The position numbers and the translations under genes are program-made. The notes below the pieces were generated by a model. That model did no database searches. It had not been told where the DNA came from and worked only from the letters and a program-made list of their open reading frames with translations. This document shows, piece by piece, positions 26,399-39,000 of a DNA stretch of 64,000 nt. Location: the NCBI GenBank assembly GCA_023935145.1, contig CM043702.1, positions 102,675,588 through 102,739,587 of the forward strand, written 5' to 3'. Origin of the DNA: Bretschneidera sinensis (taxonomy: Eukaryota; Streptophyta; Magnoliopsida; Brassicales; Akaniaceae). Numbering within the stretch: position 1 is the first letter of the stretch; each line of letters opens with the position of its first letter.

Positions 26399-26446
26399 TT
26401 GCCGTCAAAGATGGTGTACCCTCGGTCTTTTGTTTATCTATGAAAG
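26257..26446 (+). promoter_or_regulatory. Probable 5' UTR exon of the SLT-like gene, with GA repeat and upstream ORFs
   Basis: A good donor (TGAAAG/GTAAAA) at 26446/26447 and an acceptor at 28214-28215 suggest a non-coding first exon. Joining them keeps no frame open into the main ORF: all three ATG frames meet a stop, at 26441 or just after the junction. So ATGs at 26257, 26411 and 26440 would be upstream ORFs. A (GA)n tract at 26361-26398 is a common plant 5' UTR/promoter feature. Other donors, near 26567 or 26594, are possible. The transcription start is not visible. Confidence 0.45.
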
Positions 26447-28242
26447 GTAAAATCTCATCTAAAAAATTATACATTTTCACTTTGTTGATTTCTTTATCGT
26501 TGCCTTCCCTTTAATTCATTATCAATCAAGGGACCCCGGTTTGTTCTCTATTCTTAAGCTGTTTCAAGGTGGTCACTCTCTCTCTCTTTCTCAATGTATG
26601 TGTGTATATGATATATGTGTGTCTTTAATCATTTGGGTTTCTGCATTTTGACAGTTTTGAATAAATGCCCGATTTCTGATTATGTTTACACGGGCCTTTG
26701 CTTTTTAATATAGTTCGTGGGTAGTTTAAACTGTTATTATCATGTATATGGTTGATATTGCTGAGATGTTAATGACATTGTGTTGTGTTAGATTTCAAAT
26801 TTTCATACTGGATTTTTTTAATTTCGAGAATCTTGATATTTCTCATGGAATTTCTTGGGGTTTTTTTTTGGCTCAAGTTTATAGGTATTTTGATTATAAT
26901 GACCCGATTCCATTGTAGCCTGATGCAACCTTAGGTAATGATACTTTGATGGGTTATATTCCATTTTTTGTTCAATTATAAGGTATTTAGCATGGGTGCA
27001 TCTAGATGCCTTGTGGGATAAAAATTGGGGAATGATTCAATTGTGTGTTTGATTGCTTTCTGAAATGGAGGCATTTCCTTGAATTATAGGTGGGCTTCTA
27101 AATGCTGGAGTTCAAAATTTAATAATATGGACTTGTTTCCAACGAAATGAGTCATTCATGCCTCGTTTGGTAGTTGGAAATGGGCTGTAATAAAGACCCC
27201 AGTTCCTAATCCAATTCTAAGGCCAAATTCCGTGATGCCAAGCAGAGCTTCAGTGTTCTGATTACTTCCCTTTTGCATGTTATTTTCTTTCTTTGTAACC
27301 ATAGGAACATTGTTGTGCATGCTAGTTGATGTGTCTTATGTTGTATTAATCTGTTCTACTTCGTTCTTACTAGATGTTTTGCTTCTGGGTATTGTGTATT
27401 TGCTGTGATTTCTGGTAATTTTACCTGAATAGGCTAACTCTAGGGTTTATGGATCTTTTAGAAAAGCCACCAGGTTTTGTCAATTTGATCATGTAAACTT
27501 TGAATTCATCTTTTTTTCTTCTTCATGGAAACGGAAACCATCCCAGATAGAATTGCTCTCTATTTTTAAGAAAATATTGCAGTTCCGTGATACAACATCT
27601 TAGTGTAAAGGTGGCATATTGGACAGATGGAGAGTAGTTCCTAATTCAAATGCACTTTGATAGGTTTGATTCATGGCTAATATTGGTGCTACTATATGGA
27701 TTAGGCTGATATATTGGTTTGTATAGTGCTGTTACTCATGCATAGTGATTGATATTATTCTACTGCGTGTCAATATTATGCTTATTATTGCATATCAATT
27801 TTTTTCTATCAACATCTTTTCCATCCTTTCATTAAGAAGTGTTATTGTTTTTTTGGCCTCAACCTGCATCTTTATATCAGTTTTATTCTCTCTCTTTTGG
27901 AATTACACCTTTATATCAGGTTGAATAAACTGGAATTTGGTTTATCGAATTGATTGATCTTGAAGGTCATGTTATCTTAATTTTTGCATGCTAGTACATT
28001 CCGAGTTACTAATATGATTGGATGTCAGATTGACGCATTCCATCCCTAGTTTTTTTTTTTTTTATTATTTTTTGTTCTATATTTGTGCATCATCTTTCAG
28101 TTCCTAACTTATATACTCCACAGTTCCTTCTGCTTGCAAAACTGTTTCACATATGTATGTGTACTGCCACTTGTGCGCTACTGCTGATCAAATCTAATAC
28201 TCCTTATGTTTATAGAAGTCATTTGAAAGATCCAGTAGTAAC

Positions 28243-28425
28243 ATGAGGATGGCTGACAGCTGCAAATATTGGGATGATTGTGTTGATACTGAGGATATGG
28301 AAGCAATGTGGACGCAACCTGTAGTGAGCACTGAATGGTTAGATGCTGGGGAGACTAAAGGACAGAAAGTTCACCTTTCACGGGATCCTGATGGACAGCC
28401 TTATTTGACACAGACAGAGATGAAG
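28243..28425 (+). CDS. Coding exon 1 (residues 1-61), half 1 N-terminal segment
   Basis: The acceptor AG is at 28214-28215, so the exon itself begins at 28216 and the coding part at 28243. The donor is AAG/GTAAAG, phase 0. It is equivalent to exon 7: both have YWD, ED-M-E-x-MW, EW, a Gly-Glu turn, VH-F/L-S, D and PYL. A second in-frame ATG two codons downstream (28249) is an alternative start. Confidence 0.85.
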
Positions 28426-31400
28426 GTAAAGTAAATTGAATAAATCCTCATCTATTTTGTTCGGTAGCATTGTAATTCAAATTGTTTTGATGAGATTGAA
28501 ATTTGTCACCTCTAAGTGGACATTTTCTTTTGAATTTGGTTGGAGTTTAAAATTTTGAAATTATTCATTTAATTGCAGAGAAGCTCATTGATTCACTGAA
28601 GTAATAATGAAATGATAGTTAGATTTCATTCTTATGGAGCTTCCAGAGCTAAAATCTATCTTTTGATTTTTAATGAGTATTGAGAAGTAAACTGCTTTTG
28701 TTAGTAACATTTTGATATATAAAAAATTGAAGTGAATTCAGTTTTCTTAAACTTGTTAGTTAACACAATTTCTTAAATGCTGAGTATTTGTGTCTGACCT
28801 TTTTATTTAATTTTACCTGCATGAAATGTGTTCTTGCAGGCCGTGGCTGATATCATTGTCCGAAGACATTTTGACAGTCAGATCGATCCGGTATGTCTTC
28901 CTTAATATATTATGATTATGGGATTTTCTCTTTCAGTTGTTTTTTTTGAGAGTTTTAGTGGAAAGCTTCTGTTTCCTCTTGGTCTTTGTTTCACACCTTA
29001 AGAGGAGTGTTTGCAGGGTGGAGTTATTTGGTGTGCCTCACCTCTTTGACCCTCGCACTCTGATTTTTCCCTCTCTTTTAAGTTCTATCTTTTAGTCAAA
29101 AAGTTGTGGAACTTCTTACGGAAAGGGATACATATATGCTATTCTATTGGAGCCCCATATGAGCTTTAAGCCAAATTAATGCATGGTTATGCACTTTAAT
29201 CAGCTAGATTGCGTGTGGCCTGTAACCTAATTTCTGAGAAGCAGTTGTTTTATTTGGTTTATTGCAAGAAAAATGCACAGTAAATGCTGAGAACTTATGT
29301 TGATGGAGTTGGGTGCACTGGTTAAATGTGCGTCTGTCTAGGTGTTTGATATATATTTAGTTTCTGCCTGTTTGGTTGAGATTGAATTAGGAGTAAACTG
29401 GGATTGGATTAGGGTGGTATTGTTGTTGTCCATTGTTTGGTTCGCAAGTTGGATTGAATACTCCTACACTAGGTGACCAATTTTGGTGTGGGAGCAAGAG
29501 TGCGAAAACGTCCTCTTTTAAAATTCGATAGTATGAGACCGCTTTGAGAGGGTCTATATTATATTATAAAAATAAATATTTTTTCTTATAAATATCTTGT
29601 CGATAGGTTTGAGTAATATTAAATTTTGGAAGTAAAAAGTGCCAAGTTTAGTGATATAAATCTTGCAAAGTAAAAATTCATCAAATACTACAAGTTTACA
29701 ACACCATATATATATAAAATAATATTTCTGTTAGTTTTATTTTACTAGAGAAGTTTTCAAATGATACTCCCAAGTTCGTCTCTAGATCCATTTAAAAGGA
29801 AAAAAGAAAATGGTTTCAATTAACCAATATATATTTAATTGACTTGGTCTGAAATAGAACGGCAGCATGGCAAGATGGTCAAGGGTGTTTTCTAATTGAT
29901 TCGCAAGGTTCAAATGCTCTCTATCCTTTTGAGCTATCTGAACATTTGCTAATTATAATGGCTAGATGAGTCCTCTCCGAATCACAGGAGATAGTTTCCC
30001 ATCATACGGCTCACCAACTTCACTTGCCTCTATGGGAGGTTCATTATGGGCAGGTTGTCCTCTAATAAGAATTCAATATTTGGCGCAAAAAGATACGAAG
30101 CATAAGATTCGCGTTCTGGTAGCGGAAAATCTGCAAGTTGATGGCGAGAAAACTGCGGATTTACCCCATCTTCACTTTCAGTCTGCTAAAACCGTGGATT
30201 TGCCCGGATCTGCTAACCTAAAGTGGCGAATTAGGGAACATAGGTCCTACATGATTCCAATCTTTGGTTCATGGAATTATAGGTTTGGTAAAGGTTAGAT
30301 TAAGTTGTAAATGACTCAAAGATCCTTGGTCCTTACATATAAATTGAGAAAAAATGAAAAAAAAATGGCCAAAATAAAATAATATAGTATAATAATAGAT
30401 AATAGATAATAGATAATAAAAAATAAATAATTATGTTAAATAAAAAATATAATTTTTTAAAATAATTAAAATATATAAGAATATAATAAATAAATAATAT
30501 CATAAAAATATTAATAGTAATAAATAAGATAATAAGTATATATTAAATAGTAATTAATAAATAATGTAAAATAATAAAGCATATGCTATATAATAATTAA
30601 ATATATGCAAAACAGACAATAGCTAAATAATATAATTCATAATATAAGAAAAATAATTATAGTTGTAAATATAATATGAAATATATTTTTATATAATATA
30701 ATTATAGTTTTTTGTCTATATCTTTTTAGATTTATCAAGTCAGGGGCTGAGGTTGTTGTGTCTTTTATTTTTCACTTTTTGTAGCCTTAATGGCACTTTC
30801 ATTTTGTAATTCGCATTTCTTTGCAGAGATTTTCTTTTTCTTTGTTCTTTTATTTTCTTATTATCAATAAATCTGGTAGGGGTCCTTGCGAAGATCCCCT
30901 CCACCTCAAAGGAACTTTCTTTTAAAAACTAATAATAAGAAAATAGTATTCATCAAAAAAAAAAAATAGTAATAATAATGAAATAATATAGTAAAATGAT
31001 ATAATAATATAAAATGATAAAATATACTTCATATAGTAAATAAAATAGCTGGAGGGCGTCTTCTCTGTCTTAGAAGCTACAAATTCTTCTGCTTTTGGTC
31101 CAAAAAGCCGCAGTTTCCTTTGGATCTGATGTGGAAAAGCTGAAGCATGAGTAATCAGTTGAATTTTCTTGCACAAATTTGTTGTTCCTGGAAAAACTGC
31201 AAGATGTCATGCTTTTGATTTCGTAACAGCTTTTTAGAAGTGTAAGTTGTGATATTATTCTGTGATTTCCAAGTTTGAATAATTTACATGTTTTTGCAGG
31301 GGATGATTTGTGCTATTGCTGAACTTGAAAGTGACAGACAGCTTCTTGCTATGCGAGATAATAAAAATACTAAGGAGACCACTGTAGGAATTGTACAAAT

Positions 31401-32952
31401 TTTACCAAAAACTGCAGAGTGGCTGATCAGGTATCAACTCGATGCTGTGACTCTGTCAAGGAATCAAGTGTGTAACCTTTATTAAAGGTTCCTTATTTTT
31501 TAGCATATTTTGGTTCTATAAGTCTTAACTACAACCTGCCCTTAGGGAGTTGGGTTATCGAGCATATGAAGTGGAAGTGGAAGGGAATCCAGATCTTCTG
31601 CACAGGCCATTCATCAATATATATTTTGGAGCTGCTTACCTCAAATGGTTATCAAACTTTCAGGAAATGTAAGATGCCAAGTTTAGACTTCATTTGGTAT
31701 CTTCCATGTATGGATTTTCATTTCGACGGGATTAAAATAGCTGTAATTTAATTTTATTAGTGCTGAAAATTTTAATATTAGAGATTCTATTTGCAGAGAG
31801 AGAAGTGAAGAGTTCGTAGTCAGGGCATATAAAGGTGGTACGAAAAAAGCCACCCACAAATCAACTTTACCGTATTGGAAACGTTATCTTTCAGTCAAAG
31901 AAAGTCTTCCATCCAGGTGGTTGTTTCCACTCACTGGTGGTAATTTGTTCTTTACATCAAGCATGGCATTATTTTAAAAGCATCTCTTGAGCATTTTCAA
32001 GAGGCACACTTAGTTACTTAAGAACATGACATGTCTGATAAACACGGAATAAAACGTCAATATCAAATATTTTGATCATGTCATCATGCTTTCTACATTT
32101 ACTGATAACAAAAACTTTGTTCACCTTTAATGTTCATTTTGTTGTTACTATAAAACATGCTGAACAATTGAACTTCTGAGCTTTAATTTTATTTTCGCTA
32201 ATAAATGTTGTTTCCTATCATATTTATTCTGACTTATACTATTAATGTTTTGTTTTCCTTAATAGTTTTGGTCTCCTTAATAGTTTATTAATTTATTTTC
32301 CATGTATTCTGCAATTCCATGATCAATTGGAAAAAGAGAAATTTTTCTGATCTTTCTGTGCTTTTAAGAATTGACCTCAGAATTAGATGGCTGAGCGGCA
32401 TTTGCTTAACAGAACTTGAACAGTTGGGATAAGGCCTGGTACATATAGATTTTATACTACATATTGATGGGGAACACGAGGAGGATTTGATTAAAGATTT
32501 TATTATAGGAATTGGGGGATATGGGGATAATTATGTAATTGGAAATATTAAGAATTATTATCTTAATTAGCTTCCTTATTTGAATAGGATTAAGATTAGA
32601 CTTGTCTTCTTCCATTGTTATATGATCTATTGTTCTTATCTTTTTAGGATTTAGTCTTTATCTTTAGGTTAGGATTCTCCTATATATATATATATATGAG
32701 AGATTCATTTGTTATTCGGTAGCTTATGAATGAATTCAGATTAAATTGTCAATTTTCATACTAGTGTTGAATAGGATTAGGATTAGGATTAGATTAAATT
32801 GTTATTAGGATAATATTAAGAATTATTATCTTAGTTAGCTTCCTTATTTGAATAGGATTAGGATTAGGATTAGACTTATCTTCTTCCATTGTTATATGAT
32901 CTATTGTTCTTATCTTTTTAGGATTTAATCTTTATCTTTAGGTTAGGATTCT

Positions 32953-33002
<50 letters not shown>

Positions 33003-36000
33003 TTGAGTTGTAATCTAGGGTTTAGGTTAGACATGAGAGAGGGAAAGAGAGAAGAAGATGGAGAAGAAAGGTTTAGGGTTTATTCGATTAACCCTTCACC
33101 TGCTAACATATTATTTATATATGAGATAGATAAGTTCAAGTACAAAACTACCCTTCAGGAAAAATAAAGGAAATAAAAATAATAACTCTAACACTCCCCC
33201 TCAAGCTAGAGCATACAAATCAAACATGCCCAGCTTGGAAGACAGCTATTGGAATGATGTACGAGCAAGAGGCTTTGTGAGAATATCACCAAGCTGATCA
33301 GTCGAATGAACATATGGAGTAATAAGCTCCTTTCGGAGCAACAAGTCCCGAATAAAGTGACAATCCACTTCAATATGCTTGGTACGTTCATGAAAGACGG
33401 GATTATTAGCAATAAAAATAGCAGCCTGATTATCACAATACATCTCCAGAGGAACAGAAACATCAATACCAAGGTCACGAAGGAGAGCACGAATCCACCA
33501 CATTTCAGAAGCCGTATGAGCCATAGCTTGATACTCAGCCTCAGCACTAGAACGAGCAACAACATTTTGCCTCTTACTCCTCCAAGTAACCAAATTCCCA
33601 CCAACAAAGGTACAATAACCGGACGTAGACCGTCGATCAGAACGAGAACCAGCCCAGTCAGTATCACTAAAGCCAGTGATAGAAAGAGAAGTAGAGGGTT
33701 TATACAACAAGCCTCTACCAGGGGTACCCTTCAGATAATGGAGAATATGACAAACAACATCAAAATGAGGTTGTCGAGGAGCATGCATGTATTGACTAAC
33801 GACGCCAACGGCATAGGTAATGTCAGGGCGAGTAACAGTAAGATAGATTAACTTTCCAACCAACCGACGATATCGACCAACATCAACAAACAGATGACCC
33901 TGTTCACTATCAAGTTTTGCTGCAGAGTCCATAGGAGTATCCACAGGGCGTGAGCCTAAGAGACTGATTTCAGACAAAAAGTCAAGGACATATTTCCGTT
34001 GGGAAAGGGAAAGACCCCGAGAAGAGTGAGCAACTTCATTCCCAAGAAAATATCGAAGAGCACCCAAGTCCTCAGTATGGAACTGCTAGCTCAAATAGCA
34101 CTTCAAATCAGCAATGCCAGTTGAATTACTCCCAGAAACAATAATGTCATCCACATAAACAATCAAAACAATGGTGCCAGCAGTGGAATGACGAACAAAG
34201 ACGGAATGATCAGAGGTAGAATGTTGGAACCCATATGCAAGAACAACAGCACTGAATCGATCAAACCAAGCTCAAAGAGACTGTTTCAAACCATACAAGG
34301 CCTTCTTTAGACGACATACAAGATGGCTGTTCCCAGCAACAACATATCCTGGTGGTTGGTCCATATACACTTCCTCCTGAAGATCACCATGAAGGAATGC
34401 ATTCTTGATATCAAGTTGATACAAAGGCCAAGAACGATTAACAGCCACTGAGAGCAAGATGCGAACAGAGTTTAGGCGAGCAACAGGGGAAAAGGTCTCC
34501 AAGTAGTCAACACCATAGGTTTGAGTATAGCCTTTCGCAACCAACCGCACTTTACGACATTCAATAGAACCATCAGGAAGATACTTAACAGTATAAACCC
34601 AACGACAACCCATTGTTTGTTTTCCTGGAGGAAGGGGAGTAAGCTCCCAGGTGTGGTTCTTGTGAAGAGCGCTCATTTCCTCATCCATAGCTTGTTTCCA
34701 ACCAAAAGAAGATAGTGCCTGCTTATAGGATAAAGGAACAGAAATAGAGGACAAAGAACAAGCAAAAGACTGCAAACAAGATGAAAGACGACTATAAAAC
34801 AAGAAATGAGCAATAGGATGTTGTGTACAAGTTCTTTTACCTCGGTGTAGAGCAATAGTTAAATCATCGGTGTTCGAGGAAGGAGACAGAACAGGATCCT
34901 CAAACCTTGAAGCTGTAGGAACAGGGCCATAAGAAATAACACGCCTATCTTGAGATTGGTGGTATACCTGCAACGGAAGGTTAGAAGGAGCTGAGGAAAC
35001 CGGAGAAGTGACCATAGGTGGAGACATGGGCATCGAAAGAGTAGGAGAGGGAAAAGAACGCTCCCTCTCACAACAAGATATAAGATCTGAAAATAGACTC
35101 TCACCTTGGGAGGAAAAGAATGAAGTAGACTCAAAAAATGTGACATGAGCACTCACAATGTAGCGATGAGAATCAGGACTGTAACAACGATAACCTTTTT
35201 GAGTACGGGAATACCCAAGGAAGACACATTTTCGAGCTTGAGGAGATAATTTATCCTGACCCAAATCAAACACATGAACAAAAGCAACACAACCAAAAAC
35301 CCGAGGAGTGAGGGAGAAAAGAGGCTGAGTAGGATAAACAAGAGAAAAAGGGGGACTTATGGTTCAAAATAGTAGAAGGCATGCGATTAATGAGATAACA
35401 AGTAGTTAAAACAGCATCGCCCCAAAAATGTTTAGGTACCTTCATATTGAACATTAAAGTGCGAGCAATATCAAGTAAATGGCGGTGTTTTCGCTCAGCC
35501 ACACCATTTTGCTGGGAAGTGTGAGAACAACTAGTCTGATGAATAATGCCTCTATCAATGCAAAATGAATTCATAATGGTCTGGGTATACTCTAAGGCAT
35601 TATCAGATCGAAAAATCTTAATACACTTATTAAATTGAAGAACAATTCTAGGAAATTCAGACCTCTTTTTCATTAAAACTAACCAAGTCACTTGGGAATA
35701 ATCATCAACAAAAACAACAAAATAACAAAAACCACTCAAAGTAGCAATTCGAGATGGACCCCAAATATCTGTATGAACCAAAGCAAATAACTCAAAATGA
35801 CGATCATGAGTACTACTAGGAAAAGAACTACGGTGATGCTTGCCTAGCTGACATGCCTCACACTCTAATTTAGACAAAGGACTCAATAAGGGAATAGTAG
35901 TCTTCAATTTAGCCAAAGATGGATGACCCATGCGGAAGTGCCACTAAAGAGGAGAAACTGTAGCAGACAAAGCGGATGAACTGAGAGATAGGGATTCACT

Positions 36001-39000
36001 GGGATCCAAAAGATAGAGACCATCCTTCTCATGCCCTGAACCAATCTTCTTCTTGGTCTTGAGGTCCTGAAAAATACAAGAAGTAGGAGTGAAAAGAATT
36101 TCACACTGTAACGCTTTTGTCAACTGACTAAAAGAAAGTAAATTAAAGGGAAAATTAGGAATATAAAGAATAGAAGGTAAGGAGAGAGAGGTGGTGGGGT
36201 GGAGAACACCTTGTCCATGAATAGGCCGAAAAGAGCCATCAACTAACACAACATGATGATTAGCAGGTGTTAAATCAGAAAAACAAGATGATAACCAGAG
36301 ATATTTTTGGTAGCACCAGAATCAATAATCCATGAAGAGGGAGAAGCTGCGACACATGCAATATTACTTGAATTAGCTAAGGTAGTAGTAGATGAGGAAG
36401 AAGGCTGTAAAGAAGGAAGTGCATTGCACAAGTGATGGACGAGAAGCTCGCCAAGTCGAGTACTGAACGTATCACGAGAACCAGAACTAGAAGAAGCAGA
36501 TCCAACAGAGGTGGGTTGTGACTGTACCATACTTGGAGACTGTGCTACACCATCACTGACTTGATTCACATAATTTGGCTTACCATATTTTTGAAAGCAA
36601 TAAGGTTCAATGTGATTTGTCCCCCCACAATAATTGCACTTCCTGTCACTACATCCACCAACGCGACCACCACCACCACAAGAATCACCATGAAAATTAC
36701 GGCCTCCATGGCCACCGTGGAAACCACCACGAAATCCTCCACGGCCTCCACTGTTAGAGACCAAGACAGTAGTCTCTGAAGAAGTAACAGGGGAACTAAT
36801 CAAGGGAGAATGTTGTCCTAGGGAAGAACGCAATAGCCGGGAATAGGCATTAGCAGTCGTAGGCAAGGTCTCACTTGTAAGGATCTGATCTTTAAAGCCA
36901 CGAAAATCAGAGTCCAAACTAGACAATAAGCTAGCAATCATAAACTCCTCACATTGCTTCTTTTGCTGCTCTAAATTAGTGGTAAAAGGCCTATGCTGCA
37001 ATAATTGATCCCACAAGTTCTTAAGTGTGCTATAATACTCAGCTAAAGGTTTCTCAGACTGTTTGGTGATGAAAATTTTCTCATAGAGCTCATACACACG
37101 AGAAACATTACTCTGATGAGAAAATGAATCTGCAATTGAGTCCCAAATTTTATTGGAGGAGTCACAAAATTCAACGGTGGTAGCAATATCGGGATCCATA
37201 CTATGCCGTAGCAATCCCATAACAGCGGAGTCCTCACAAATCCAATCTTCATAAGTTGGATCACTAGCACTAGGAGGATTGTCAGTCAAATACTTCAACT
37301 TTCGATGTGCACGTAAATAAACTCTAACTGCATGTGCCCAAGCCATGTAATTCAGACCATTCAACTTTTTCGAAGTGATAGATTTAGGCAAATCATTGTT
37401 AACATTAAAAATAGGGAGTTTTTCTTCAGTCTTAGTGCTAGATTTCTCTTCTGCCATCTCAAACATAAGGTTCAAACAACAAAAACAGATCTGATATTAA
37501 ACCAACAGGCCCCTAAATCAGTCAAAGAAGCAGTAACAGACTTGAGAAAAGGAAAACCTCCCAAAGCACTTGAGAAATCCACAAGAAGATCAACAAACTG
37601 ATGGAAAGGCACATAAACAGCCCTCTTAACACAGCAAGATGAATTAGAGCAAAGCTACAACCACCATACCAAAGCAGCAAAAGCAGGAAACCATGAAAAT
37701 AGAGGCCAGACTTAAAGAAAAAACACAGCCGACTCTTCAAATCATATAAAAAAACAACCAATTGTGATCCAAACATCAAAACAACACCAAAGCCAATCAA
37801 GAATCACCTAGTCGGCACCCATAGAGACTACCCCAAGCAACAAAGTCGATCCAAAGTCCCAAAAACTGGAGTTTTTAAAAATTGCACTAAAATCTGGAAA
37901 AATGGAAGAAAAATTCGAAAACCATACCAAACGACCTCGGATCGCGACGAAACTTCACCAAAAATTTTCCCTTGGTGAGTCGACCAGATTGAGGCGATCA
38001 ACTCACCTCGTTGACGTCAGCATATACGTTGATGACGTCAGCAGATTTGTGTTGATGATTTCTTGCTATGTTCCTCGTTTATTCTTCAGATTTGTCACAC
38101 AAGGATCGATTAGGAGGCTCTGATACCAAGTTGAGTTGTAATCTAGGGTTTAGGTTAGATATAAAAGAGGGAAAGAGAGAAGAAGATGGAGAAGAAAGGT
38201 TTAGGGTTTATTCAATTAACCCTTCATCTGCTAACATATTATTTATATATGAGATAGATAAGTCCAAGTACAAAACTACCCTTCAGGAAAAATAAAGGAA
38301 ATAAAAATAATAACTCTAACAATATATATATATATATATATATAGGAGATTCATTTGTTATTCGGTAGCTTATGAATGAATTCAGATTAAATTGTCAATT
38401 TTTGTACTAGTTTTGACTTGTCAATGTGATTTGGACTATTGTTCCATGTGATTTGGTTCAATGTTCTCATGTGATTTGGGAAGATCTATGTGATATGGAT
38501 CGTATCTATTTTAACTTCCTGTTGCTTTACAATTCTTCCTTATTGTACTGCATCAAGTGGTATCAGAACCCAAACCTTGATCCCCCATCACCACTACCAT
38601 CACACCAAAATCTATCTAAACACATCTACCCAAACATGTCCTAAACCAAATCATCTTTGAAAAAAAACCATAAAAAACACAAAGCATACAGTAGCAGCGC
38701 CTGTTCTTCGCCTTCAACCACCATCCCAAGAGCTCGCGCCATAGCCAAACAGTGCGGCTTTTCCGTGTGACCAAAACCGATAAGTGCGACCTGATCAGCC
38801 ACCTTCCTCACCCTCAAAACCAATCACTACTATTCAACCTTTTCGCCTTCACCGTTGCTCGCCACCACATGCCACCCCAACCATCCGCGCCACCACAGGT
38901 TGGTGCGGAATCATTAGGCGACCACGACCCGAGCTATCCAACCCTCACCGCTGTCGGATCTGCCACCAACGACCAGCTTCCAGACGCACGACCCTTCAGC

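Larger units (their letters stand above)
33001..38321 (-). mobile_element. Full-length Ty1/copia retrotransposon
   Basis: It is 5.3 kb on the minus strand. The 193-bp LTRs are at 38129-38321 (5') and 33001-33193 (3'). An exact TGGTATCAGAGCC primer site (reverse complement of 38116-38128) touches the 5' LTR, and a GAGGGGGAG polypurine run touches the 3' LTR. Gag, protease, integrase, RT and RNase H follow in copia order. Flanks are ATATA on both sides, but they lie in a TA tract so the duplication is not informative. By eye the LTRs differ at 6 of 193 positions, all transitions. The coding part carries only a few breaks. Confidence 0.92.

Noticed and set aside
26257..26514. 85-codon open frame starting at the ATG at 26257
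   Set aside because: It runs over a (GA)n tract, and its frame stops soon after the likely splice junction. It is better read as leader sequence of the downstream gene.
32765..32885. 'ggattaggattagg' runs resembling telomere-like repeats
   Set aside because: The unit is not the plant telomere unit (TTTAGGG), and it is part of the duplicated LTR of the outer element.
33306..33851. 181-codon open frame on the + strand
   Set aside because: It is the antisense shadow of the copia RNase H region, which has clear family motifs on the minus strand.
36561..36779. His- and Thr-rich + strand open frames
   Set aside because: They are antisense to the Gly-rich and zinc-knuckle part of copia gag.
32996..38326. 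ATATA on both sides of the copia element as proof of a target duplication
   Set aside because: The insertion is in a TA tract, so matching flanks would occur by chance. The LTRs, primer site and polypurine tract carry the call instead.
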